Assembly: GCA_964036315.1 (NCBI GenBank)
Contig: OZ038488.1
Location: 66,845,842 to 66,909,841 of the forward strand
From: Acanthosepion esculentum
Taxonomy: Eukaryota; Mollusca; Cephalopoda; Sepiida; Sepiidae
Direction: 5' to 3'
Length of the DNA: 64,000 bases
Shown: one piece after another, positions 32,901 to 43,511 of the stretch
How positions within the stretch are numbered: position 1 is the first letter of the stretch
Layout: the number at the start of each line of letters is the position of its first letter
Notes under the pieces: model-generated
The model's input: the letters and a program-made list of their open reading frames with translations, nothing else
The model's database searches: none
What the model was told of the DNA's origin: nothing
Translations under genes and position numbers: made by a program

Positions 32901-33360
32901 GTATGCAAACAAGAAGTACGTTTTTGAGACATAGCCTCCAAATGATTCTTCGTGTTCTGGGCGCTTTCAGTTAATCTACGCAGCATACTAATCGAAATTA
33001 CAAAAATAATACGCACCTCAACTGTAAAAAATGACTAAAAATAACAAAAGCACTTACCATCAAAGATAAAAAAAAAATATCCTTTAACAACCTCAACTAC
33101 AAACACGGCCATATTAGAGAATAGATAATACAGGAGTCTGCAAAAGTAGGCATACAGTAAGTACTATACCAGTATTATCAGTGGTTCTAGGATTCATTTA
33201 ATTCATTAAAATTATTTTTAATATTTTTATTTTCATAATTTTTTTATTGTAATACATTTAGTATAATTTTTATTTGTTAATAAAAATAATAAATGTTTTC
33301 TAGAAAAGAGGGGTTTTTTGAATGACGGAGGCAAACAGTTTGAGCATTTGAGGGATTGAT
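32900..33360. other. AT-rich spacer
   Basis: No gene or repeat family recognised. Confidence 0.5.
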
Positions 33361-33900
33361 ATGTTTATTATTGATATGTTTATAATTGATATGCTTATTA
33401 TTGATATGTTTATAATTGATATGCTTATTATTGATATGTTTATAATTGACAAGTTTATAATTGATATGTTTATAATTGATATGTTTATTATTGATATGTT
33501 TATAATTGACAAGTTTATAATTGATATGTTTATAATTGATATGTTTATTATTGATATGTTAATAATTGACATGTTTATAATTGATATGTTTATGATTGAT
33601 ATGTTTATTATTGATATGTTTATAATTGATATGCTTATTATTGATATGTTTATAATTGACAAGTTTATAATTGATATGTTTATAATTGATATGTTTATTA
33701 TTGATATGTTAATAATTGACATGTTTATAATTGATATGTTTATAATTGATATGTTTATAATTGATATGCTTATTATTGATATGTTTATAATTGATATGTT
33801 TATAATTGATATGTTTATTATTGATATGTTAATAATTGACATGTTTATAATTGATATGTTTATTATTGATATGTTTATAATTGATATATTTATTATTGAT
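33361..33900. repeat. 15-bp minisatellite, 36 units
   Basis: Exactly 540 bp of the unit ATGTTTATAATTGAT and its variants (ATGCTTATTATTGAT, AAGTTTATAATTGAT, a GAC ending). Because 15 is divisible by three the array is open on both strands, giving a pseudo-protein of MFIID units on plus and IINIS units on minus. Variants recur in blocks, for example the MLIID, MFIID, KFIID order, showing amplification of multi-unit segments. The flanks supply no domain, so I do not call a gene. Confidence 0.95.
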
Positions 33901-34208
33901 GTTTCCATACGTTTTGTGCGCACGTTCCTTTTTTCATTACTGTATACCTACTTTTGCACACCTCAACAACTTACATCCCATTACAATGGTAACATTAGCT
34001 GTTTCGTTATAAGAAAACACCGCATTCATTGATCAAGCAGCCAGTACAATCGTTAGGTGAAACTTATAAAATCTTTCCATTAAAACAATTTGTCAGGAAA
34101 ATAGGGCTTTCAAATCTACTGTTATCGCTCTTTCCAGTATTGATGGGTGTTTTTCTTCTTAACCTTTTGGTTGAATAATCATCTGGACAGTTTCTACCCA
34201 CTAAGAAG

Positions 34209-34468
34209 GCTTAAGACCACATTACATTGAACACCAGTTCCCGTACGACCACCGATGTTAAACAACATCAAGCCTGGTCAGTACCTAGAGGGGTAACTGC
34301 TTGGGAATGGCAAGAGCGTGTGGTGTGATGGATAACAGCTCGGAATTGTTAATAGGAGAAGCAAGGTCCAATTCAAGCCGGGTTCTTTATATTAACGTGC
34401 AAATACCCCTGGAAAAGGTATGAATTCAATTCTTCTCCACCCCGGCTATAGGTTAATTAGTAAAACTT
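34209..34468 (+). mobile_element. 5S rRNA-tRNA chimeric SINE, copy 2
   Basis: The 5S-like head (GCTTAAGACCACATTACATT, ACCACCGATGTTAAACAAC, CTGGTCAGTACCTAGAGGGG, ACTGCTTGGGAAT) runs to about 34310. A tRNA-like unit follows (A-box TGGTGTGATGGATAACAGC, B-box region GGTCCAATTCAAGCC), then a body with AATACCCCTGGAAAAGG and the GGTTAATTAGTAAAACTT end. The last 15 bases of the 5S are lost relative to copy 1. Confidence 0.85.
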
Positions 34469-34581
34469 GTATCAGTAGATCATTATTATTTCCAAAATAA
34501 TTTTTACAATCCCGAAAGATTTTCTTGCGTTTAATAACCTGCAAAAGATTAATAATCCGTAAAAAAATATAGCCAAAGAGA

Positions 34582-34584
<3 letters not shown>

Positions 34585-34655
<71 letters not shown>
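34585..34655. repeat. (AT)n microsatellite
   Basis: About 35 AT units upstream of the palindrome. Confidence 0.95.
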
Positions 34656-34658
<3 letters not shown>

Positions 34659-34702
34659 CATGATATAAAAGTCTCAAACACTAATGTCCCATGCTTATAA
34701 TA

Positions 34703-34801
34703 TATTACATTGGAATCGTAATCACGATCCAATTCACCAGACCTACAAATTGAAATTGTGGGTCTGATGAATTGGATCGTGATTACGATTCCAATGTAAT
34801 A
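34703..34801. repeat. 99-bp near-perfect palindrome between (AT)n tracts
   Basis: TACATTGGAATCGTAATCAC and its reverse complement pair around a centre at 34752, with about three mismatches and essentially no loop. The right half contains CTGATGA followed by a strong hairpin and GTAA where a hammerhead would have GAAA, so it may be another decayed PLE end. (AT)n tracts lie at 34585-34655 and 34921-34981. Confidence 0.85.
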
Positions 34802-34914
34802 AATTATAACAATGGAATATTAGTATTTTAGCCTTTTGTATTATATTCTTGCTCTGTTTTGTACATCGAGCCCTAGCTGGATTTTATGCTCTTGGAAATA
34901 TATATATATATATT

Positions 34915-34920
<6 letters not shown>

Positions 34921-34981
<61 letters not shown>
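34921..34981. repeat. (AT)n microsatellite
   Basis: About 30 AT units. The preceding 55 bp (GGATTTTATGCTCTTGGAAA onward) is duplicated at 35160-35204. Confidence 0.95.
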
Positions 34982-34986
<5 letters not shown>

Positions 34987-35204
34987 GGCTCCTGAAAATA
35001 AATTTCGGTTGAGATCTGTGGGGAAGGAAACGTGGATTTGTAAACAGTGACTATTAAAGCTAATATAGCATGACTTTTCGGAAGAATTGAGTCCTGTAGG
35101 TCACTGTGTGTTTATCTAAATCTATAAATATAAATACGGTAAAATTCACCTTCATCCCTGGATTTTATGCTCTTGAAAATATATATATATATTTTAATAT
35201 TATA

Positions 35205-35338
35205 TTACGGACGGCTTTGTGGCAGAATTTCCGACTGACGCCAATTAAGTCGGGTTTCGAACTTAGCTAGAGCCAACCGGACGTCTAGCCACACTGAAGA
35301 GCTGTGATACAGCGAAACAGTCTGTCTGTGGATGACAG

Positions 35339-35340
<2 letters not shown>
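35205..35340 (+). mobile_element. SINE/retrozyme-like unit carrying a hammerhead ribozyme
   Basis: A tRNA-promoter-like stretch (A-box-like TGGCAGAATTT at 35220, B-box-like GGTTTCGAACT at 35253) sits about 30 bp upstream of a complete hammerhead motif. The architecture of pol III promoter, then hammerhead, then (AT)n resembles Sm-alpha SINEs of schistosomes and animal retrozymes, which produce small RNAs processed by the ribozyme. Element boundaries are not clear. Confidence 0.6.
35283..35336 (+). ncRNA. Type I hammerhead ribozyme candidate
   Basis: All parts are present: stem I CCACA 35289-35293 with TGTGG 35327-35331, extended after an internal loop by GTC 35283-35285 with GAC 35334-35336; core CTGAAGA 35294-35300; stem II GCTGT/ACAGC with loop GAT (35301-35313); GAAA 35314-35317; stem III ACA/TGT with a 3-nt loop; cleavage nucleotide C at 35326 preceded by GT. 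Predicted cleavage is between 35326 and 35327. No core position deviates from consensus. The short stem III is typical of PLE/retrozyme hammerheads, which may act as dimers. Confidence 0.8.
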
Positions 35341-35419
<79 letters not shown>

Positions 35420-35420
35420 G

Positions 35421-35446
<26 letters not shown>
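35341..35446. repeat. Compound (AT)n(GT)n(CT)n microsatellite
   Basis: Consecutive AT, GT and CT dinucleotide runs starting five bases after the hammerhead motif. Confidence 0.95.
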
Positions 35447-35453
<7 letters not shown>

Positions 35454-35454
35454 C

Positions 35455-35590
35455 AGCGGGATCACTTCGACATTGTGTAATGGTTAGCAAGCTTGTCTCG
35501 CCAGATCAACTGAGTACCAAGTTCGATACTCACTAAGTGTTCCTTATTTTCTACCTTGTGCCGCACCTAAGCCTCGCTTAGTAAAGTATG
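35455..35590 (+). mobile_element. tRNA-derived SINE, family T
   Basis: The A-box TGTGTAATGGTTAGCAAGC and B-box CAAGTTCGATACTC define a tRNA head. The tail contains CCTTGTGCCGCACCTAAGCC, shared with 22095-22260. Confidence 0.75.
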
Positions 35591-35934
35591 CGTGTGTGCG
35601 CCTATCTTTATGTGTTATTTCATAAAATCCATGTACGTGTGTAGATATGTATAGAAAAGGTGAACTCATGAGACATGCCAATATCCAAGTGAGAAGCCTG
35701 TTGTATCAAATTCTTTATTTTCCGACTAACACCCGACCTAATGTTATCCTCTATGTTCTGTTCATTTTGCTTCCCTTTTCAGCTTCTACACTATTATTTA
35801 CTTATTTTCTTTTTTAAATAAAAAACAGAATTTTTTTCTTGAATGAAAATAATCCCTTTTTGCTTTTTCCATCTTTTAATTTTGTTATATATTTATTTAC
35901 AGCTTTTAAATCGTCATCAGATAAACAGAAGCAC
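35591..35934. other. AT-rich spacer
   Basis: Nothing recognised. Confidence 0.5.
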
Positions 35935-36690
35935 AAAATTTGAAAAAAGAAAAAAAAACGCGAAAAAGTGAGAACACGAAAACCAGGGATTGAGAAAAAG
36001 AAAAAAAGGTGAATTGGAACGAATTTGCAAAGAAAGGAAGGAATTGAAATAAGGGAATGATGGAGAGGAAATATAGGAAGAATAAATATGTAGAAAATAT
36101 ATGTAGAAAAGAAAGAATGAAGAAGGAGAACAAAAAAGAAAGAGAAGAAAGAAAAGCATGAATAAAGGAGAGAGAGAGAAGAGAAAAAGGAAGGAAGAAA
36201 GGAAAAGAAGCGAAAGACGTAGAAAGTTAAGAGGGGAAAGAAAAAATGAGAAAAGGATGGGAAGCGAAAAGAAAGCTATAAATAAAGGAAAAAGAGTGAA
36301 GATAGGAAGGAAAAAGGAAGGAAGAAAGTAATGAAGGAAGGAAAGAGGGGAGCGAATATTAATGAAGAAAAGAAAAAAGAGAAAGAAAGACATGAAAAAA
36401 GGAAGGAGACAGAAAGGAGTGAATGAACAAAGGAAAGCGGAGAAAGAAAGATAAAGAAATGATGAAGGCGGGGGATCGAAAAGTGATGTAGAAAAAGAGA
36501 GAGGAAAGAAAATAATGAAGAATGGAAACAAGTAAAAGAAAATAACGAAGAAAGTAACGGGGTGGGGAGAAAGGCTTGACGAAAAGAAGGAGGGAAAAGA
36601 AAGAATAAAGGAATAAAAGGAAATAAGAACGAAAAAAAGAAGAAATTTGAAAGGAAGAAGAAAAGAAAAAAAAATAGGAGAGAAGGGCTA
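35935..36690. repeat. Polypurine low-complexity block
   Basis: AAAGAAAGG/GAAGGAAGAAA-type sequence on the plus strand without a fixed period. Long Phe/Ser/Leu frames on the minus strand are composition artefacts. Confidence 0.9.
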
Positions 36691-37224
36691 TGCATATGGC
36701 AGATTGAATATCCTTCCAAGGAGTGATAATGGAGTTATTGGTATACCACGTGCTTTAGTAGAAGGAGGATGAGGAGAAAAGTAATAAAAAAATGCAGAGT
36801 TGTCGGTGTGGAAGGTAATGCCTTTTTTTTTTTACTTTGGCCAACGACTTCTCTTACGTTATTTCTGCAACACCTTGCAACTACCTTGATGTAATGATTT
36901 GTGGCAACAATAACTTTAGTGCTGCTGGTGGTGGCACTAGCTATTTTGATATTGTTGGCGGTACTAGCTATTTTGATATTGGCGGCGATGTTGGTGGTGC
37001 TGTTTTCTTGTATTTGTTGGATGGTTCGGTGGACCATACAGTTGGCTCAACCGTTTCTAATGAGAAGTTAGATTTTTTTTTATTCCTTTTTCTTTCAGGT
37101 TAGGAATTTAGGTTGAGATTCGGTTGGACTTTATAATATAAAAAAATCCTACCACATCCTTTTAGGACTTAAGTGTCAATAGCAGTGAAATTGACAGATT
37201 TTTATTAGGCACTAACTTTGGCAC
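36691..37224. other. Unannotated spacer
   Basis: A short imperfect duplication of GGTACTAGCTATTTTGATAT type lies at 36930-36985. No gene identified. Confidence 0.45.
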
Positions 37225-37575
37225 ATTCTTCTTCTTTTTCGTATCACTTCAGGACGTTGGAGATCATGGCTCTCCACAATTTCCTATCTTTTGTACCTAT
37301 TAATAAATTTTGTCTTTTCGTTATCTCTCCTAAACCTTTCTTCGCCGTCCATTTACTCAATCTCGCTAGGTAGGTGATGCGTTGTTTTCTATTATCTCTC
37401 TTCAATCTGTCTTTGGTGAATCAAATTTTCTAAGCCCTCTTTCCTCATTATATACCATTAAAAAAGTTATCAGTGTCCTTTTTGTTTCCATATTCTCTAA
37501 AACTTCGTCGTTGCTCTCATGTTTGGTTCATTTTATTCTCCGCATTCTTGTATACAGAATATTCTGAGAGAGATG
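37225..37575 (-). mobile_element. RTE-like LINE 3' end
   Basis: Starts on plus with the 3' terminal motif (ATCACTTCAGGACGTTGGAG) and runs through the tail region to about 37560, where a plus-strand LINE begins. Confidence 0.7.
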
Positions 37576-37649
37576 ACTGTGATTGTGAGACTAACATAGA
37601 TTGTCATAGAGCAGGCCCCGTTCTCTCCAATCATAATGAACGATTGTAC

Positions 37650-38300
37650 TCTCAATGAAACCTCTTGTCTTGAACGTATATTGAGACTGAAGCTCACATC
37701 AGACCTCAAGTGGGACTGGTATATACGATCCATTAATACAAATGTTGGAAAAATGATTGGTTCTCTGCACCACTTCAGAAAGTAACTATCTTCACACTCT
37801 TTACAAGAGCCAAATAAACAAAAAGTGATATATTGCTGCCACATCTGGGCATTATTTTAATTTCTGGCCGAGTTTAAAAGATTCCACACACCCTTGAGGG
37901 TGATGAATTATTTCCTACACTACAACCTCTTTCATACAGGCTAAACTTTGCTAGCCATTCACCAATCTATCGCGATTTCTATAATAGATGTTCGGGCGAA
38001 CTATATCACTTGGTTCCACCAGTTCAGATCTTCACAACTAGAACTCGCCATACCATGTACACTGAATCGGCTAATGTTCATTTCTTTCATATTCCATTAG
38101 TGGGGAGGAAGTTCCACTCTGATAGTGTCTTCGCTTAGAAATGTTACTTTGTGGAGCGGATTCCTGAGAAGACTCTTCCTCAATAATTACAATATTAACC
38201 TCTTCAAGTTCAAGGTCATCTGTTATCTATCCTGCGTATCTTCACAATATGCTGGGCTTGCTCCATCTCTGTAAGCCCTTAAAACAATCTTATTTAGTAA
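37650..38300 (+). mobile_element. CR1/Jockey-group LINE C-terminal region
   Basis: One frame reads LNETSCLERILRLKLTSDL, KWDWYIRSINTNVGKMIGSL, then VIYCCHIWA, and after frameshifts PTLQPLSYRLNFAS, TRTRHTMYTESA, VGRKFHSDS, VTLWSGFLRRLFLNNYNINL and FKFKV. This is the post-RT region through to the ORF end of a CR1/Jockey-group element. It is the best preserved tail of this subfamily here, with about four frameshifts. Confidence 0.8.
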
Positions 38301-39321
38301 TCCTCTACCTTGAGTAGCTCTTGGGCTTTGTATAACAGGAACAATACTTAATAATAGTTAATTCTTTTAAATTAACTATATTCCAGCGGACATGCTACCA
38401 TGTACATAACTGAATCGCTCCGAACGTAATACCTCCGGTTTATTTCAAGAGAAACTAACGCAACTCGAGGGAATATTGTTGCCTGGAGCAGGTTTTCTAA
38501 TTGAAAATAATATTTATCCCCAACCCTACAGTCCAGCGGCCTTGATTTAAACTGCCAACAAATCAAAGGAGACTCTACTGCACGTGCGTAAACAGGCACT
38601 CTCCAGTGAAGTAACTCAGGTGGTAAAAAAAAAAAGACGCCATTAAGTAAGCCGTGTACTGAGTGGCCATCACATTCACAGTGACCGATCAAATAGATTT
38701 TTATGCTTTTGTGTAGGCGCTTTTTGGCAAAACATAGCATCACTCAGGTCTGTTAGTTGGCTCTCTGCGACTTATGGCTTTTCGCCATAAAAAATGTCAT
38801 CACGGGCTCCTAACAAATTTTAAATATTTTTGGCATCTGATCTCATGTACGCGTATGCCCACCCCACATCCACTGGCTTTATTCCACGTTCCGTTCGAGT
38901 GGGCGATCTTGACTTTCGTGACGAGCCAACTGCTGGCGATGTCGAAAGAGGATTTTGCAGATAGTTTTGAAAAGTGGAAGTTTAATTTGCAAAGTGCTGA
39001 CATTTCAGTACGTGTAAAATGTACAATACCCAAAGTTAACACCATAACATGAATACCGTTTTTCAACGGGTGTGATAAAGAAAGAAATATTTTAGTGATA
39101 GATATTTAGTTGGTCCTCAAGTGGGACGAGGTGTCATAGTAACTGTTCATCATGGTGGGTCTTTGATATTGCTTTCATGAGCGTATATACAAATAGATGA
39201 ATCAAAATACCTTTTGTTTAATGATGCCCGAAAGCACAATGTTTTCTTTTCAGCGAAATCGAGGTTGATACAAGTTGAAAGGATGAGACGGGAAGAATTC
39301 ACATCAAACGAACACATAAAG

Positions 39322-39324
<3 letters not shown>
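38301..39324. other. Unassigned, with a 123-codon minus-strand ORF
   Basis: The frame at 38372-38743 (minus) has a mixed, protein-like composition (PPELLHWRVPVYARAVESPL) but no domain I recognise. It lacks splice or promoter context and may be part of an unclassified repeat. The rest shows nothing. Confidence 0.35.

Positions 39325-39386
<62 letters not shown>
39325..39386. repeat. (AT)n microsatellite
   Basis: About 30 AT units. A GAAACCGACAGG motif lies just beyond on the minus strand (39395-39412), resembling a decayed PLE end. Confidence 0.9.
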
Positions 39387-39388
<2 letters not shown>

Positions 39389-39489
39389 GGACTAGCCTGT
39401 CGGTTTCGACGTATGAGGATCTGACAACTTAACCAATTGATTCAGTTATGAAATTTTGTGCGATAATCTTAAGTGACACTTAAGACCCA

Positions 39490-39790
39490 CTAGTGATTTA
39501 AAAGGAGGCCGCATATGGAGCAAGAGTGAGGTTTGTGGGACAAGATCACTGTTAGATTGGCTGACCTTTTAGATCTTGCTCTCGCTTCTTGAAGACGATT
39601 CAGGCTAGCAGATTGAAAACTGCTGAGTCCACTAAAACACGTTGATCTCCATTCTACCCACTCCAAGGCTAAGGGCTCATGGGTCTTATGCGGTATATTG
39701 ACAGATGACAAGTTGCACTTCAGCTTGTCTTTGTATCTTAGCCATAGGCGTCCTACATTCCTGTAGCCCTGATCTAACTGGCTGTATACA
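39490..39790 (-). mobile_element. LINE ORF C-terminus with zinc-finger-like end
   Basis: An open minus-strand frame reads GYRNVGRLWLRYKDKLKCNL, ALEWVEWRSTCFSGLSSF, LNRLQEARARSKRSAN and ends HSCSICGLLLNH. GRP-type .RYKD.LK, W..W and a terminal C..C...H are features of the extreme C-terminus of a LINE family distinct from the others here. This is among the few uninterrupted coding remnants in the window, about 95 codons, but the RT is missing. Confidence 0.7.
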
Positions 39791-39803
39791 TACAAACATA
39801 CAT

Positions 39804-39807
<4 letters not shown>

Positions 39808-39857
<50 letters not shown>
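39808..39857. repeat. Compound (CA)n(TA)n microsatellite
   Basis: CA then TA dinucleotides between two LINE remnants. Confidence 0.9.
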
Positions 39858-39859
39858 TA

Positions 39860-40085
39860 ATCATTTCATTCAATGCAAGGTAGTAAAGTCACTAAGACAC
39901 AAGGAGTTACTGAGTTTGAAAGAATACGAAAAAAGAAAAAATTATTAAGGAGCGAGAACAATAGAAGAGAAATTTAGACAGTACATAACGATTGACATTG
40001 GATTTAAAGTTTTGAAGGTCAAAGTTGGCTGGAAAGCATGGAGCCTGAAGAGAGTTCCACAAGCGAGAAGTGCGACAAAAGAAAC
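39860..40085 (-). mobile_element. CR1/Jockey-group LINE 3' end
   Basis: TCATTTCATTCAATGCAAGG begins the reverse-complemented terminus. The match to 19372-19720 continues to about 40080 and then switches abruptly to R2-like LINE text. Confidence 0.7.
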
Positions 40086-41130
40086 TGTCTGCACTACGTT
40101 CACATCAGCCTGTTTGTTACGGGCAGAGTATTGACCATGAAGAGGCTTATTTTGCTATCTTCAAAGATACATTACAGTCTGCAGGGATTGCCATGTTAAT
40201 AAGAAGGAACATTTTGTTTTTACGGTCTTTGATCACAATGTCTGTGTGATTAGTTTTGATTGTTCTGTGTGTAAAGTAAAGTCCAATAAAATTGTTACAT
40301 GTCCTATCTCTGTAACCTGTTCTCGGTGATGTTCATAAACGTTTCTTGAAGTTTCCTTCCCGTAAAAGTTGCATATTTCTCAATGCAGATATTGGTCCAC
40401 TATGTCATGCCAGGTTTTATATTCAGTGGGTGCCAATACCGTGCAACCTGATATAAGATGGTCAATTGTTTCTGGATATTTATCACAGAATCTGCATTTT
40501 GGGCTAATATAATTTTTCAGTATGTGTGCTTGGCAATTTCTAGTTAGCCATCATTGGTCCTGTGCAGCAAGAATAAAACCTTTGGTTTCAACTTTTAGCC
40601 CACTACCTAGCCACTGATGGGTACGGGGTTTGTCTTCATAAGTTTGTTTGGTACGAGCTGAATATTGACCGCAAAGATATTTATACTGCTATCGTTTCCG
40701 TATCTGATCGACTGCATTTGCCGTTGCTGTCTTTTTAAAGGTTTTTGTCACTGCAGTAGGTATACTATGTTTTACTTGCATTTCTTCACCCACTTGAAAA
40801 TACATTTTGAACTTGTTGGCTTCCTTTATTACTGAGTAACGTTTCTTACTTCTTTTATGTTCTTTGACACAGATCATCATCCATCTTCTGTAGTTTCCAG
40901 GTATCTTTGAAGGCCAATTGTTGTAGTTTTGTAAGAGAGTTCTAGTTGAACTAATCCTCTACCTCCTTCGGATCTGGGCACATAGTGACGATCAACATAA
41001 ACATTGTGATGATGTATGCGGGGGCAAGTGAAATGCTTTCTCGTTTTGGCGTCTATTCGCTTAATTTCAGCTATCTTCCAGTTAATGATGTTGAAACTGT
41101 ATTTCACCACGGAGACAGCCAAGGTGTTTA
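40086..41130 (-). mobile_element. R2-like LINE C-terminal region
   Basis: Minus-strand order: SFNIINWKIAEIKRIDAKTR and SEGGRGLVQLELSYKTTTIG (40877-41122), a KMYFQVGEEMQVK stretch, then AAQDQ-type text, a zinc-knuckle-like CRFCDKYPETIDHLISGC, H.EICNFYGKET, and a downstream CSFLLTWQSLQTVMYL segment. This matches the post-RT portion of elements usually annotated as type-1 R2-like retrotransposons. Stops and frameshifts are present. Confidence 0.75.
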
Positions 41131-41142
41131 TGGTTGATATTC

Positions 41143-41193
<51 letters not shown>
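41143..41193. repeat. (TTA)n microsatellite
   Basis: About 17 TTA units abutting the R2-like remnant. Confidence 0.95.
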
Positions 41194-41196
<3 letters not shown>

Positions 41197-41311
41197 AAGA
41201 TGTTCACATTAACAATTATATTCCAATGTATTATTAACAGGAAAATACATGTTTATGCAAGGTGGAGATAACAACTATTCGCTTTCTTAGGCCAATCTCA
41301 GTCAATATTCT

Positions 41312-41362
<51 letters not shown>

Positions 41363-41372
41363 CAGTCTGTTC

Positions 41373-41456
<84 letters not shown>
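41312..41456. repeat. (TATC)n microsatellite, two runs
   Basis: TATC runs at about 41312-41361 and 41375-41456 separated by a short CAGTCTGTTCAT interruption. Confidence 0.95.
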
Positions 41457-41845
41457 ATGCCCCCGTTACAGCTATACACATAACTGCCATATATTAGTTA
41501 ACATTTTTGCCATGCAAGTGTGAAATATCTTTTTCACCCCTAAAAACCTGGCCTTGGGCCAGTCGTATAATTAGTCTTTTCTCCTTCTTTCTCATCTCGT
41601 TGTTAATTTATGTATGTGAGTACTTGCATCGACACGCATTCGTTTAAGCATGTGTGTTTTCAATAGACATGTGAATTCAAGCGCGCACACCCTCATATGT
41701 ATGTGTCTGTAAATGTGCAGATTTCTGTGTATACATTTCATATATTTGATTCTGAAATTATTTTTTTGTAACACCCGACATCAAAGAATCTGTTAATTAA
41801 GTGGCCAGGTAATAAATATATGGAGCACCTTTGTATACTTTTACG

Positions 41846-41849
<4 letters not shown>
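41457..41849. other. Unannotated spacer
   Basis: Contains the palindromic CTGGCCTTGGGCCAG near 41549. No gene. Confidence 0.45.

Positions 41850-41910
<61 letters not shown>
41850..41910. repeat. (AT)n microsatellite
   Basis: About 30 AT units. Confidence 0.95.
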
Positions 41911-41913
<3 letters not shown>

Positions 41914-41919
41914 GGGGTC

Positions 41920-42266
41920 TCCCCTTTTCACACAAATGGACTCACCCAAAGAATACATATACTACTACCAGTGAATACCCGAAAAGACAAGGAGTCGAGA
42001 CAGAAGAGTAGTAGAGTTCAGTAGTAATAGAGTAAGTCACACACAGAGACGGCGGCAAGCGTCACAGTTAGCGAGCACGTAGACTCAGTAAGGAATCATA
42101 GCGCGATACTTCAATACCAAGACTGTATATATATTATTGCTACTAACCCGCATTCCTGGATCTACTAACCCGTATTACCAGTTTGTATTATTACGTTAAT
42201 ACATTTATTTTCCTTATCCATTCCTGGCGTTTGTTATTCATTGATATCGGATTAATCCTGGAATCC

Positions 42267-42272
<6 letters not shown>
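41920..42272 (+). mobile_element. Possible LTR relic
   Basis: The segment ends CCTGGAATCCACAACA just before an (AT)n run, and AATACATTTATTTTCCTT precedes it as a poly(A)-like region. TG...CA termini would fit an LTR read on the minus strand (TGTTGTGGATTCC). No partner LTR, primer site or pol was found. Confidence 0.25.

Positions 42273-42332
<60 letters not shown>
42273..42332. repeat. (AT)n microsatellite
   Basis: About 30 AT units, 70 bp from a hammerhead-like motif. Confidence 0.95.
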
Positions 42333-42335
<3 letters not shown>

Positions 42336-42402
42336 TTAAAAATCAAATGCAGATCAAATATGGATCCATGATAAGATAAAGAACAAATTTGAAACGTATA
42401 TA

Positions 42403-42444
42403 AATCTAACATGTTTCTCTTTTATTAAAGCTTCGTCAGAGATT
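42403..42444 (-). ncRNA. Hammerhead-like motif, minimal stem III
   Basis: Minus-strand order is AATCT, CTGACGA, an AT-rich stem II (CTTT/AAAG with unpaired bases at its foot), GAAA, palindromic ACATGT, T as cleavage nucleotide, then AGATT pairing with AATCT. The core matches consensus, but stem II lacks its closing pair, so activity is doubtful. The tiny palindromic stem III is a known PLE trait. Confidence 0.5.
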
Positions 42445-43511
42445 GAGAAAAACAGACGAAAATATAGAAACTAATATTTTCAGTTTTGTTTGGGTCTGCT
42501 TTCATTAGTCAGACATGTGTCACAGGCATTAAAACCGTAGATAATTTTATATGTATGTAAGTTTGTGAAGATTCTTGTATGTCTAAGTGGGCATCGGATG
42601 GTAATGCGTGTTCGTCATTGTGCATGTGTGTCTGTCTAGTGGGAGTTCTAATGTCTTCACATTTGTGCGGTCACACTAGCGCGGCGTGGTATCGCAACAT
42701 TCTAATTTATGGCTGATCTTTTTAAGCGTGTATTCTTTGTATTAGATAGGCATACATTGGATTCTTTAAGAATGGATTCAAAGAAACATGGCGACGTAAT
42801 GTAATGTTTTGGGTGTGTGTATATAATTGGTATATATGTATATAGATGTTGAAAGACATTTACATCTGATATAACGTTTCCTCTTTCGGAAGCAAAAGGT
42901 GTTTACACTTATGATTTCCTTAGTGAAAATTGTAAATGGTTTAAAATGCTGACAACATTATCTTCCACTAAAAGTTATAAAATTCAATAAGCATTGCACT
43001 TAATCTTTGTTCATGTATGTCGTTATGTGTCAGAGAGTGTGCGAGTGAACAAATGAGAACGAAAGGAAATAAACATTTTAATAAACTTTATTTTCTTCGT
43101 GAAGTTACGCGCGCCAATCGAGCCGTGTGTGGCACGGGTGTCGCAGTTTGCCCATGTCTTTCTGATTTCTTTTATTGCTGTATGTCGGATCGTTTGTCTT
43201 TCATTAATTACAGGATAGTTGCACAATTCTTTCTGAGCCAGTTCACGGATCAAGTCCTATAGTCGCTGTCTGTACCAATTTTCCCTCTTTCAAAATTGCC
43301 TCAGCGCTTTTGTCTAGACCAAATTCCATCTTGATATTGTCACTGATTTTTTCTACTTTTGTTTCACAACATTTTACATTATAAATCATCTTTGGCAAAC
43401 AGTTTAGAATCATCCTCGTAGAACATGTGATTTGTCATTATTATTATTATTATTATAGTTGTGTTTGTCACTCAATTTCGTTAATTAGCACGACCGTTAT
43501 ATCCTGCCAAT
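42445..43511. other. Unannotated spacer
   Basis: No gene or repeat family was recognised. A short (TTA)n lies near 43437-43456. Confidence 0.45.

Noticed and set aside
33300..34032. Repeat proteins on both strands
   Set aside because: Openness follows from a 15-bp unit without stops; both strands are equally open and no flanking domain or start context exists.
34764..34801. Hammerhead in the 99-bp palindrome
   Set aside because: CTGATGA and a strong hairpin are present, but GTAA stands where GAAA is required; kept only as a possible decayed PLE end.
35455..35590. Functional tRNA genes at the SINE heads
   Set aside because: A- and B-boxes are present but no complete cloverleaf or acceptor stem is seen, and the same heads recur with shared SINE tails.
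35917..36531. A 204-codon Phe/Leu-rich frame suggesting a membrane protein
   Set aside because: Polypurine low-complexity DNA read on the opposite strand; no other coding evidence.
38372..38743. 123-codon minus-strand ORF as a host gene
   Set aside because: No recognised domain, no splice or promoter context, and a poly(A)-like tract inside.
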